64,000 nt of DNA, from the NCBI GenBank assembly GCA_030770535.1, contig JASVEC010000014.1:124001-188000 (forward strand). Direction: 5' to 3'. Below are positions 48,746 to 60,575 of the stretch, piece by piece (the first letter of the stretch is position 1; each line of letters begins with the position of its first letter). Made by a program: the position numbers and the translations under genes. The notes beneath the pieces are model-generated. The model was not told the DNA's origin. It did no database searches and worked only from the letters and a program-made list of their open reading frames with translations. This DNA comes from Batkoa obscura (lineage: Eukaryota > Entomophthoromycota > Entomophthoromycetes > Entomophthorales > Batkoaceae).

Positions 48746-49668
48746 ATTTTGTATTAATCTCATTAAATTGCAGCATGCTTTTTTATGGCGATTCATATAG
48801 TTTAATATATTAATGTTTTGTACTTTATTGTAAATTGAAAGTATTAAGGGCTATAATGTAAATACGTTTTATAGCCATTAGTTAAATATGATGACTATAG
48901 TATAGCCAATAGGTATTTAAGTATATATAAATATCTATTTATTCATCAAAGAGATACGAATAGGCATTTTTTAGCTAAAAGCATATTTCTAACTATTTGT
49001 TTATTAGGTTAGTATAGAGAAAATTTAAGTTGATATCGCAGTTTAGCTTTAAATTAAGCAAATACATTTGTCAATTTTGAAAAATTATCATTAAAAGGTA
49101 TTTAATCAAATAGAATTTTTATTGTAGCAATAATAATGACTGAGACTATGCTTGCATAAAACCATTGACTTAACTAGTTTTTTCCTAAGTTTAAAAATAC
49201 ATTTTTTAATTAAAAAATGCCTTTACTCAAATTAACTGAGTCCCCAACCTAAAGTTGTATAGGATATTCAACACTATTTAAATTCCTAATACGATATTTT
49301 TTTGAAACAAGACATAAGCTGTCTTTTATTGCAGAACTCTCTATAATTTAAAGGCTACAGGGTTTCTATTACTAATCCAATTGAAATAAAATAATAGCCA
49401 AAGATGATTATTGAAAACCAAGGTTGCTTTTTACTGTAACTGCTAATCATAGTACCTTATTTTTTGTAACATTTTATAAAAACTTTTGCTTCAATAAGAT
49501 ATAGAGTTTTATGTATAATATAAAATGTAACAGATCCATTAGTCATTAAAAAGGACATCTTACATTAAAACATCCCAAGTGAATAACAGATTGATAGTCA
49601 CAGTTTTATTATAACTCGTAAACTCAGTCTCTTGTAGTTATTTAGCCAGTAGTTGCGATCATAAATAT

Positions 49669-49760
49669 AGAGATGTTTTTTTTACCACTTTTTCCATCTT
49701 TTAAGCGCTATTTGAGCGAAAAAATTGCTAGTAAATTCTTAAACACAAAAATACATCCCT
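49669..49760 (+). mobile_element. MITE copy 17
   Basis: AGAGATGTTTTTTTTACC start, ACATCCCT end, ATAT on both sides; a short internal deletion near the left end. Confidence 0.87.
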
Positions 49761-50819
49761 ATATAATATATTAATAGTAGGCTAAATTTATCAAATCGTA
49801 GTAATAAAAGTGACTCTTGTAATACCAAATTGTCACATTCGACTACTCGATTGTTTTGGAATATTTTTTATTTCGAAAAAGGTGAAGATTTTAACTTTAG
49901 AAGTTACTGATGGATAATGCAGGCTGGGGTTCAATTCCTTATAACCTTGAAGTTACTCCTACTACTACAGAAAGAACCCAAAATAGTGTATAGCTCTTTG
50001 CTGTGCTATATTCTAGTCTTAAATTTAATAAGATATTAGAAATAGAACAAAGTTATATAATAGAAAATCAAGTTTACTTAGTTATAGAACAAATAATAAA
50101 ATAGGACATGACCAACTCCTTACTGTATTATCTGTTTAATAGATGCTTAACAAGATCCATTTTATTCCAATTCATAACTAAATCTGTTCAACATCTAAAC
50201 TTATATCTACTTCGTACCTTTCAAAGTGGAATTCCTCGCTAATTGGGAAACTTTCATAATATATCGGGCCCTGAGTTTCTTTGCTATCTTAGCTTTGGGT
50301 GATGGAAAGATAGGGCTTAGAAGTATTGATAACTCCTTACTTAACTTAATGTTTAAATGACGATACGTCCCTCACAATTTTTAAGTACGTCCGTTTGTAA
50401 TACCCAATCTTCTTATTATAGCTTTGAGGTATATTCTATAGCAATTTGATTAATTGTCATATATATATTCATAGTATGATGTAAAATATTGCAACAATAT
50501 TAAGTACAAGATAATGGTTGCGGAGTTTTCTATAATTTTATCCGTAAACTATAAAATGACGGTTTTTAAAGCAATAGTGTTCAGATAAACATTAAATACA
50601 GTTTGCTAAAAATAGTTATTTTTTAAGAAGCTATCAATAATAAAATGCAATTATGTTAAAAAATTATTGAGAAAATTGCTGTAGTCGAAATTTAAGAAAA
50701 TTCCTCAGTAAATCTAAGTCCTTTTTCAATATATAGATTTACATATACTCATAACACCATGCTGAACCCATTTATATTCTTGTTTGGTATTTGTGGTTTA
50801 TGAAGGATAACAAAATACT

Positions 50820-50914
50820 GGGATGTATTTTTGTATTTAAGAATTTTACTAGCAATTTTTCCGTTCAAATAGCGCTTAAAAGATGGAAAGTAATGAAGCC
50901 AAAAAAATATCCCC
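50820..50914 (-). mobile_element. MITE copy 18
   Basis: GGGATGTATTTTTGT start, AATATCCCC end followed by ATAT; the reverse-oriented central block TAGCGCTTAAAAGATGG is intact. Confidence 0.9.
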
Positions 50915-51553
50915 ATATATCATTTTTAAATTTTATATTTCAAGCTAAACTAAGCTCTATTCATTTAATATAGTTGCATACTTATATGCTAATTTAAAAA
51001 GATCGCTGGTAGTAGCAATTATGACTTTGCTACTAAAATTTATGTTTGCTCATTTTATTACAATATCTGCATATGCTTTACTCATCAGTATTAAGTTATA
51101 TTTTATTAATATTTTTTATTGCGTTTGTGTACATGAAAGTAGGGATGCGAGTTTAAATCGATAGTAGTAAAAATAAAGTCAAAAATAAAAGATATAAGTA
51201 CGAACTCCATGATCGCTTGTAGTTACTGAGGCAATGCTATGGTAACATAGGAAGATTTTGTTTCCTACTTTGTTATTGTTTATCGAATTTTAGCGTGTAT
51301 TTTATCATAGCTTGTAAAGTATGATTTATTTTCAATAAAAAATTCAAACAAATTGTTCTATAAAACTCAATAAACAAAATGATCCTGATATACATATCAT
51401 GTAAGTTAGAATAATGGTGACCGCTTTTTGTTTAAGATTATAATTTATCAATTATCTTAACTTGCTATATTAAACTTATAGAAAAAATGATCGTAAAATG
51501 CCTAACATTCTAGAACATCAAAAAGGGTTTATTTAAGTATAAACAGTAAATTA

Positions 51554-53124
51554 TTAAACTCTAGGAATAAAATCAATGTCAGGATTTTCAATATGCATTA
51601 AACTGCCTGAGTTGTAGTTATCATGATCCCATTTAGAGGATTCAGAGCCAAGTTTAAAGTCATATTTTTGAAGAAGCATAGAAAGAATAACTTTTTGTTC
51701 AATTAAAGAGAAGTTCATTCCAATACCTAAATTAAACTATAAGTAAAAGCTAATTAGTTTATAAGTAAATTTCTTACATGTTCTTGTTCCCATACCGAAA
51801 GGCATCCAAGCGCTTGATTCTTTACCATAAGGATCTTCAAAGCGATCTGGATTAAATTCCTCTGGCTTGGAAAAGATTTCTGGATTGCGGTGATGCAAGT
51901 AAATTGGCAAAAGGACTGCTAGTCCCTTCTTAATCCTAGTGCCATCACTTAACGAGAGATCTTTGGTTGGAAAACGACGTAATTGAGTTACTGTTGGTGC
52001 AAATCTCATACTTTCTTTAATTACACAGGTAAGGTACTTTAACTCTTTTTGTTGTTCATGATCTGGTGCTTTTATCTCTCCATTATTTCCAAGTACATTT
52101 AATACCTCTTCACGAGCTTTTTTTTGGATATCCTATATATTAGATTAGATTAGATTAGAGATTATTTAGGTAACAAAATTACTTTATGTTTACTCAAGAA
52201 ATAAATAGTCGAGGTTAAGGTATTGGCAGTAGTGTCGTGTCCAGCGGCAAAAAAGATTGATAAGTTGTATAAAATCTCAGTACTAGAAAGCCCATTCTCA
52301 CTAGAATCCAAAGAGCTTTTAACCATTAAAGATACAATATCATCTTTGACATCCCCAGATTCAACTTCCTTCTTTTTTGTTTCAATAATACTTAAAAGGA
52401 AAGTCTTGAATTCTTCGGTAGCTTGGTGTACTTTTTTACGTGCAGGAATAATGAGTTCTAGTATAGGGAATACAAAGTATTTAAAGTCGTTGATACCGGC
52501 CATAGCTTTAGAGTACAATTGATAACCATGATTCTTTTCACCATCTTCTAAAGCATGGAAGTTGTAACTAAATAAACCTTTACCTAAGATGTCGAGAGCT
52601 AAATTTAAAAACTTAAGATGTATGTAAACGCCCTTTCCTTGTTCCATCTCAATTTTTTCAATAAGTTCTTTGCCACTTTCCTCAAAAATGTCGATGTTCC
52701 ATGCTTTTTTAAAGGCTGGGTTTATAGATTTACGATGGTGTCTCCATTCACCTTGATCTGAGAACACAATGTTGGATTTACCAAATAAGCGATATCTCAA
52801 TTGACCATAATCGTTTGGTTTATCTTCGATTTTATGGAAATTCTCAGTGTTAAGGATGATTTCTTTAATTTGTTTTGGTGAAGTGACAATTAAGTTCCAC
52901 CCAGTTGATTGCCATATGAGACCGTAGCCGTCTTTGTTAAGGATTGGACGATATAACTTTTCAAATCTTTCTGGGATTTCAGCTTTTGATAGCAACTGTT
53001 TAATAAAGTCGATAATAGAAACGGCTTTTAAATGTTTATATTCAGAGGGGAGATGGAAAGATTGATAAAGTGCAATCGATATAATAGAAGTTAAAAATAT
53101 TAAACTATATGCTAATATTGACAT
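51554..53124 (-). CDS. Cytochrome P450, copy 2
   Basis: Three exons: 53124-52183, 52132-51778 and 51726-51554, of 942, 355 and 173 bp, exactly the lengths of the P450 at 21254-22819; 489 residues. N-terminal anchor SILAYSLIFLTSIISIALY, I-helix AGHDTTANT, the ExxR helix at the exon 2 region around MRFAPTVTQL, FNPDRFEDP and the haem loop FGMGTRTC followed by GIGMNFSLIEQ across the intron. By eye it is roughly 70% identical to copy 1. Opposite strand and about 29 kb away. Substrate unknown. Confidence 0.95.
52141..52160. repeat. Pentanucleotide microsatellite in P450 intron 1
   Basis: Four units of TAGAT (last one TAGAG). Short simple repeat inside the 50 bp intron. Confidence 0.7.
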
Positions 53125-54531
53125 TTTGTTTTTTTTACTTTGATTAGTGCTATCAACAGCCCTTTACATATATAATTTTCTGTTAATTTTATTACTCCCA
53201 TTCCTTGCTTAAACTTTGATTATTTTTTTTCCGGTGTAATTTTGAGCCATTTTTAAGAAATTAAATGATCTTATCTAATAGATGGTACAGATCTTAGAAT
53301 AGATATAATTATACTTGATGATGATCAGTTGTAAACTCATAGTTCCTGCATTTGATTTCTAGACAATTTTATTCATTCTTTTAATTGCTATTATAGCTTA
53401 TACTTAATACTACAACTTTAATAAGTTCCTTATTTACCAGTCAACAATAAAAGCCTATTTTGAATCTGTTTATACAAGGCATAAAGGTGGTGTCAAACAA
53501 AATCTTAAATTTAAATTTGACTTAAAAATAAAGTGAATGGTAACGGATTTAAATCCCGCCCTTTAAAACAATTATAATAATTTAGTCCTTTTTAGTGTGT
53601 ACAAATTATATCATTTTTTTATAAACAATGGTTAACTTTTTAATAGATGCAGGTTAAAAATTTAGTAGAAATTAAATAAAGCGAATACAATGACAATAAA
53701 ACGGAGCATAGTTTAGAAAATAATGGATAAACACTAACATGATTATAAAGCGAAAGCCACTATTAATTATTCATAGAATAAAATTATAAACTTTCAAATT
53801 TAATAATGATGACAATGTTTTTTCGGAAGATAACAACTCTATTTTTCTTCCGAAATTTTCATTTACTGTAAAATATTTTTAATGTGAATGTAATTTAAAT
53901 TGTTGAATTAAAATTATTCACAGATATTGCAGTAATAGTTTTAAGTAATATATTTGATCATTTAATCAGTATTGTTTTTTAATCTATCAAACCACTTTTT
54001 AACATTCGCATATTGACATTCAAATACTACAATATAATGGCGTCTTTTGTTTACTATTTTTGCCATTTTGTTCGATTTTAAGTATATTTGAGTGGAGAAA
54101 AATCATTTAGGTTCTGATGTTACAAAGGCAGCATATATGAACATGTCTTTTTATTTAGTATTCAAATCCAAAATACCGTAATAAGTTTAATTGTTTAAAA
54201 AGTTCCAATTTCTATAAAGTATTTATAAATATTACATTAGAATATAAAATAGATTTTTCTATTTCAATCTTAAAACCTAGATAGAAAACAATATACGATT
54301 TTTTCAAAAAGTTAGTTTATTTTTAAATTGTTTTCTAATATTAGAAAGTTTAAAATGAAACTTTATTGAAATACATCTAAATAGTGTTTATTAAATAATT
54401 GGAAAATAAATCATTTTTTGAAAAACATAGTGGTTTTTGAAATACAAGAAATACAAAAACAGTCCCTTAATATAAAACTATCGATATCTCGAAAAACATT
54501 AGAGATATTATAGAATACAATATGAGCATAT

Positions 54532-54628
54532 GGGGATGTTTTTTTTGATTTCGTTATTTTTATATTTTTTAAGCGCTACTTGAGTGGAAAGATTGTTAGT
54601 AAAATTCTTAAACAAAAAATACATCCTC
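54532..54628 (+). mobile_element. MITE copy 19
   Basis: GGGGATGTTTTTTTTGA start, ACATCCTC end, ATAT on both sides. Confidence 0.92.
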
Positions 54629-54661
54629 ATATATAACAAATCAGAATAACAAATGTGAATC

Positions 54662-54737
54662 TTTTTATGTTCCATTTACTTTTCCATTTTCAAGCGCTAT
54701 TGAATGGAATAATTGTTATTAAAATTCTTAAACAAAA
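54662..54737 (+). mobile_element. Decayed MITE fragment
   Basis: TTACTTTTCCATTTTCAAGCGC and GTTATTAAAATTCTTAAAC match the MITE interior; both ends are lost. Confidence 0.65.
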
Positions 54738-55056
54738 GAGCGCTTTGAGTCTAACCACACTAGAGTTTAAATGACATTATTATTCTATATCAAGAGGTTT
54801 ATTAAAGACAACTGATAGTTTTTGTCCCTTTTTTTTTCAGATAAAATAAACTAAAGATCAATTAATGGTGACAAACAATAATACTCCAATTTACCTTAAA
54901 TTTTTTTTTCCTTGAATTATAATAAGCTACTCCCTGAAAATACTTTAATAAACAAAACAATATATATAATTCAGAACTACCATGTTAGGTGCTGTATGCC
55001 CAAAAATAAACTCAACTTGGTTAAACTCTAAAATTAGGTTATTTGGTGTTATTGTG

Positions 55057-56277
55057 TTACATCAAGTTATTACTAGGTATGGCGTTGTTCAGAACTGCGG
55101 AAAAAGATAAGCATATAGATCCAACTGCAGTATTGTCTTTAATAAAACGATATGTTATATTACGGTCGTCTAATTTTTTACATTTATTTGAATAATAAAC
55201 TTTAGTAAAATTACCTAAGAAATTTATTAAGCTAGTTTCAAAACCATTTAAAGGTTCTGTATCTGGGTTTAATATATTTTTAGCCAATGTTTTTGAAAAC
55301 TGATTATAAATTATAGCTTCTCCAGTTCCTATATACGTAAAAAATATTATATCTTTTTATAACACTGTTTAAAACTATTACCTGAAGTGCTACATGCAAC
55401 TCCAACTAACTCTTCAGTTTCATTTTGACTAAACTCACTCCAAACCCCTGCACCATATATAGCTGCCTAAAGAAAGTTTAATATATGTGACATTAATATA
55501 AATATTTAACACTTTACTTCACCCACCCTTCCTGGAAACTTTAATAATATTCCACCAGAGGAAACCCCAGATATCAACTCAAGGGTATTTAAATCAAATA
55601 CAATCGCTCCAACAGTATCATTCTTAATCTCTTCTAATCCGTTAGTGTCTAAATTCTTTTTGTAGTATTCATGCTCTCGCTTAGCTTTATCTGATATTAG
55701 CAAATCGTTCTCATGGTGTAGCTCTGGATAATGTTTGCTTACAAAATACTCTACCCCTTTATTTGTTAATAAAAGGGGTGCGACTCTATTCCCAGGTAAA
55801 ATACCACCTTTTATATCTAATTCCTTTAATTTGTTTGCTAATTCGATAGGATTTTTTATATTATCAACTGCACCTAGCCCAATGAATTGATGTAGTATTT
55901 CTTCACCAAACTTACTCTTAGTTATACTACAATCAAGTTCCACTTTACCAACTAGGTTTAAGTTAGAGCCAAAGCCTAGGATTTCAGTTAATATTCTTTA
56001 ACAAATCTTATCACATACCAGCATTCGTTAGCTCTGAATCCTAAATGATAGTCCAATGTTTTTATAATAGGATAAAATACTCAGTTTTACTTACCTCTAG
56101 CGTTTTTATTACACTAACTAGTACTTGGTCTATACTCTTTGTCCTTTTATAGCATTTTATTCCTTTATTTATAGCTAGCTTGGTCAAATGTTTATATTTT
56201 GAATGATTGTCTTCATTAAAATAGCCAGCGCCAACATGTAATAAAATAACTAAATTTTCACTCATTATAAAAAGCAC
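55057..56277 (-). CDS. TASP1: Threonine aspartase 1 (taspase 1)
   Basis: Ntn-hydrolase of the asparaginase-2 fold that cleaves after Asp in specific nuclear proteins in animals. Five exons: 56277-56095, 56040-56019, 55975-55518, 55466-55382 and 55328-55057, in phase, 339 residues. N-terminus VILLHVGAGYF; exon 2 joins to give DSELTNAGFGSNLNLVGKVELD, a close match to taspase; the predicted autocleavage site with the catalytic Thr is NDTVGAIVFD, followed by SGVSSGGILLKFPGRVGE and AAIYGAGVW. The VSSGG and PGRVG blocks separate it from ordinary asparaginases. The second Met of MLFIMSEN may be the start. Shares a 121 bp divergent promoter with MMS2. Confidence 0.92.
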
Positions 56278-56398
56278 TTTTCTGATGTCAGCAGGTATTT
56301 TTCATAAACTCAAAATCGAGTTTGATTTGTTACTTATTCTAAGTAGAATATTAAAATGAAAAAGTAAGATTGGGTTTTGAGAGTTATTTAAATAAAAT
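56278..56398. promoter_or_regulatory. Divergent promoter between TASP1 and MMS2
   Basis: Only 121 bp separate the two start codons, so both promoters must lie here or inside the genes. No obvious TATA box in a canonical position. Confidence 0.5.
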
Positions 56399-57027
56399 AT
56401 GGCCAAAGGTAGGTTACTAAATACAAATAGAGGATGGAATAAACTAATTCACTTTAAATTAAAGTACCAAGAAGCTTTAGATTACTGGAAGAGTTAGAAA
56501 AAGGAGAGAAAGGGATTGGAGATGGCGCTTGTTCTTATGGGCTTGCTGATGGTGATGATATGAACCTCACTAACTGGTTTGGAACCATTTTAGGACCGGT
56601 TAACGTTAGTCTAATATTGATTTATATGATGTTATTATAGATCTAACATTTTTAATAGTCGGCTCATATAAACCGCATTTATAACTTAAGAATTGTTTGT
56701 GGTCCAAACTACCCAGATGCTCCTCCAGAGTTATATTTCATCTCCAAAATTAACATGACTTGTGTGAACCAACAAAATGGAAGGGTAAGTTACTTTGATA
56801 CGTGGTTTAATAAAAAAAAAAATTAAATAATAAAAATTAGGTAGAGCCAAGTAAGCTTGGATGTTTAGCAAACTGGAGGCGTGATTTTAGTTTAGAGACT
56901 GTACTCACTGAATTAAGAAGGTAATGAAAAATAAAATTTAAGCAACATTACTAATTTAATTTATAGAGAAATGGCAGGAGCTCATAATCGTAAACTACCC
57001 CAGCCTGATGAAGGTCAAGAATTTTAA
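56399..57027 (+). CDS. MMS2: Ubiquitin E2 variant Mms2/UBE2V
   Basis: Catalytically inactive E2-like partner of Ubc13 that builds Lys63-linked ubiquitin chains in error-free DNA damage tolerance. Five or more exons; the first is 10 bp (ATGGCCAAAG) and joins 56465 in phase to give [20 protein letters not shown], nearly the family consensus. Then [55 protein letters not shown] and the C-terminal [20 protein letters not shown]. No active-site Cys in the position of canonical E2s. About 140 residues, as expected. Confidence 0.95.
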
Positions 57028-57837
57028 CATAAATGGTATAATGTTTTTTTAAAACTTTATTTGTTTCTTGGTTTTATGACTTTTGATTTTGTTTAAGAAT
57101 TTATTTCTAAGTAATGAATTAAAAACGATGATAATTAATATTATGTTTCTACTTCAACTACTATACCCATATATTATTTTTTATTAAATTAAGGGTATTT
57201 TCATATTAGGTTAGTATTATTTTTTGTATAATCAGACTTTAGGCAAGCTAGGTTGGTGAAAGTAGAAAAGTTTTAAGCCATGTATCATCGCCATAAATAA
57301 TAATATCATTCAATTTATAGTTTAGATTGAATAAGCGTTGGTATTAAATACAATAAGTATTATAATCAGTCACCAATACATAGTATATTGCTTTGATTAA
57401 TCAATATTTGGTTTGAATAGGTTTTTTAAATACTCAAAAGTTGAAATGAAATAAATCAAGTGACTTAACTTAATTACTGGTAGTATGGATAATAGCAAAT
57501 TATTCTAGTGTACAATGAGATATTTAACATATCAACTGATAGAGCTATTAAGAGATACGACAAAGCAGTTGAAACTTAAAATGTTTATAATCTAGGTAAC
57601 TGGTTTATACATAAGTGTAATAAAATACTTTCGAAATGATAAATAAATAAATTTGATTAAAATGTAAAATTACAATGGAAAAAATATATCACTAGAAAAC
57701 AATGAAAAAATAAAAAAATATTAATAGTGTTAAAGCATTATTATATTAGGTAATTAGTATAAGATAAATAAAAATAAAGCCACCAAAAACATCAAGTGGT
57801 GGACAAAACTCAATTCAAATTTCACTTTTAAACTAGA
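57028..57837. other. Intergenic between convergent MMS2 and PIP5K
   Basis: AT-rich 3' flanks of two convergent genes. No feature seen. Confidence 0.5.
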
Positions 57838-59574
57838 TTATTCAGTTTTAGGATGGTAATCTGCCATATGGGAAGCTGCATATTCCTGTAACAGAGGTTT
57901 CAAATCACTGTTGTTTTTGATTGAATTTGTAATAAAGGCCAAGAAGCGTTGCCCATAAGAAGTAGGATTGACACAAGAAATCTCATCATCCTTATGATTG
58001 ATCGTTTTGAAAAAGTGTTCCACCCTCTTTTTCATTGAATACGGTGTCATAATATCAATAATTCCCATACAATACAAGCTAGACGTAGGGACATCATTTT
58101 CATCTGTGGAAATAAACCCACCTTCATCACGATAAAATATACATTGTAATCTTTCCCCACTGACTTCTTCGGGTAATTGATGTGAAGTCCCAGCTGGTGC
58201 AGCTTCATTTAATGCTATTGGGTCTGCAGAAACCACCTGTTGTTTTAATTCTGTTGGATCCTTGTATTTTTTTTTTGTAGAGCCCGTTTTAACTGTTGGG
58301 TCAAAAACGGACAAAGTAGCTTGACGAAGCCCATCTCGATTACCCCTTTCTAAATTATGAATTCCAATCAATAGTGAGTAGTCCATGATATTATGTCGTG
58401 CTAAAAAATCGGCGTCTGAACATAATTGCTGAAAAAGAATATGCCTTTTCTGAGGTCCTAGCTCTAATTGTCTTTCTTGTTTGAGCCAATTAAGATCCTT
58501 AAGTACAACAGGTAAACCTGATTCTGAAGCTATTTTTTCATCAAGATATCTGCCATATGTCGATCCCTTCAAATCAAACATGGCGTGAATATCCTTGGTT
58601 GAAGGCAGAACATTCGCCATCACCACAAAATGTATCTTCCTAGAGCTTGGCATCTTGACACGATGTAAGCCATAAATTCTACTCAGCAAAGTATTTGGGT
58701 TAGCTTTCACATGCTCATAATAACCAGGCAAAATTTTACGGAAGAATTTATGCTCTGAGTAATGAACTGTTTTTATAATGAACCGAAAATCTTGAGAATA
58801 GTAAAAAAAACTACCGCTTTTTCCAGGTGTATTAAGTTCTGATAAGATATATTTTAGCGTGAGCGATATTAAATATTCTGCTGGATCCACGCCGAATAGA
58901 TCTCTCAAAGACCGAAATACCCATGGTGAATAGTCTTTAAACTTAAAATCATATTTTGATGAAGGTGTCAGCTCATTTCCAGTTATGTCAAATGCTAATT
59001 TATTAGCGGATACAAAATCCTCTTTAACTAATGGCCTTTTCAATTTTGCAGTACAACGAGAAACCTAAATAAGTTAATGAGTTGAACTAAAAGCTACATT
59101 AATAATTACCGAAACCCTAATTCCAGTAAGCATGTTATACATCAGCTCAAAGTTATTATGCTCTTCCCCAACTTTTGTTCCATATCTTGCTATATTATTA
59201 TTAGCATTTACTGTATCTTTACGTGACCTTGAACGGGTAAATAGTCTTGGAGGACTTTTTTTTGAAACAGGATCAACGATTGGTTTACTATGTGGAATAG
59301 TAGTTAACGTATTGTGTCTGATCATCTTTGCTTTTAAATTTTCAGGATTGATATTAGTTGTCAAAGAAGCAGCAGTAGCGGTTGAAATTTCTGCTTGGTC
59401 CGTTATTCTATCATCAAGCAACATTGGCTTTTGTTTTTTCTCAAGATAGAACGATTGAGTGTGTTGTGGCATTGTTGGCCTAACTTTGTTATTGGCGCCC
59501 TCTTCTATAAAAGAAACTTGCGTTTTTTTTACTTGGGAATCAGACGCTATATCTAGAACATGCACATTGATCAT
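57838..59574 (-). CDS. Phosphatidylinositol phosphate kinase (PIP5K/Mss4-like)
   Basis: Makes PI(4,5)P2 at the plasma membrane. Two exons, 59574-59110 and 59064-57838, in phase, 563 residues. The N-terminal 150 residues are low-complexity, Ser/Thr/Lys-rich. The kinase domain follows: SPWVFRSLRDLFGVDPAEYL, the nucleotide loop GKSGSFFYYS, FDLKGSTYGR, the catalytic MDYSLLIGIH and GIIDIMTPY, then the activation-loop region ISCVNPTSYGQRFLAFI. It is shorter at the N-terminus than yeast Mss4. Type I (5-kinase) is the only type known to me in fungi, but the specificity loop alone did not let me decide. Confidence 0.93.
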
Positions 59575-60575
59575 TTATAAGAAAAGAAAGTTAACTAAAT
59601 CATTAAACTTCAAACGTTTAATTGAGTTTGTGTTTATTTGATTGTTAGTGATTTTTAAAGAAGGAATTTTAATCTAAGTTAATTTTTTTGATTGGCTAAA
59701 TTGATTTCATGGAAGCTTTAATTGGGTTTAGGTAGTTTCTTTTTTTAAAAGTTTATGTGGTCATAATTGCTGAACTATTAATTAACATTTGAAATAAACT
59801 GTTAAAATTTGTTATTTCACTTTTAGGTTTCTATCCAGAATTTTGTTTTAGAACCTACCCTCAAATAATTTTATTTTTAAGCAATTTGGTTTATAGTGTA
59901 AACATCTCCTTAATAATAATATCAAGGTTCCAGAAATAAAATTCATTATTCGCGATACATTATAGTTTACAGAATTGGCATTTGACTTTTGAAGAAGTTT
60001 CATTTTTATGAAATTTTTTTGGAAATTATTTAGAAGCTTTCAAAAAACTTTTCTTATTTTATAAGTTTATATTTATTACAATTCTATTGCGAATTAATTT
60101 GCAGAAAGTTATAGGCCAAGTATTTTTTGGTCAGCTTTTTTAATGGCTATTGGGTTGTTTAAAATGTTCCAGTGTGAATTCTTACATATAGAAATCGCCA
60201 ATTAGCCATTGGTTACAGCACTGCTAAAGAATTCATAGTTGATACTTTCATTTTTGCATTCAAAAAAATACTTTCGCAGCCAAAGATAGCACAGTCTTCT
60301 ATATGCATGGGTTTGTTACTGGAAGATTTCGAACAACCTAGCATTAAAATTTTTATTTTTAAATGAACGGCTAGTTAAGCCATAATATAGCTGCAGGATA
60401 TATGATTTTTTAAAAAGGTCAAGTGAAATTTGCCTTAAAAATAAAATCAAATGAACAAAATACGAATCAAGCCAATAAAACAAGACAAAAGTAAACTGAA
60501 TGCAAAGTCATCATAATTTTTTTACTTACGCTTAGTTCCTTTTGATTCTTTCAAAATTGCATCACCTCAATTAAA
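59575..60575. other. Divergent intergenic region between PIP5K and BRCA2
   Basis: 1 kb of AT-rich DNA upstream of both genes. No coding pattern seen. Confidence 0.5.

Larger units (their letters stand above)
48746..51553. other. Intergenic with two MITEs, no gene recognised
   Basis: 2.8 kb of mostly AT-rich DNA. MITEs at 49669-49760 and 50820-50914. Around 49900-50450 the plus strand has broken coding-like text (NLEVTPTTTERTQNS, GNFHNISGPEFLCYLSFG) that I cannot assign. Confidence 0.45.
53125..55056. other. Intergenic with one MITE and one MITE relic
   Basis: AT-rich. MITE at 54532-54628 and a decayed relative at 54662-54737. No gene recognised. Confidence 0.5.

Noticed and set aside
49921-49965. 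tRNA-like T-arm (GGGGTTCAATTCC)
   Set aside because: Stem pairing is poor and there is no acceptor stem, D-arm or anticodon arm at the required spacing.
50791-50973. 60-residue frame
   Set aside because: Almost entirely MITE sequence.
53540-53570. tRNA-like T-arm (GGATTTAAATCCCG)
   Set aside because: It is a small palindrome without the rest of a cloverleaf.
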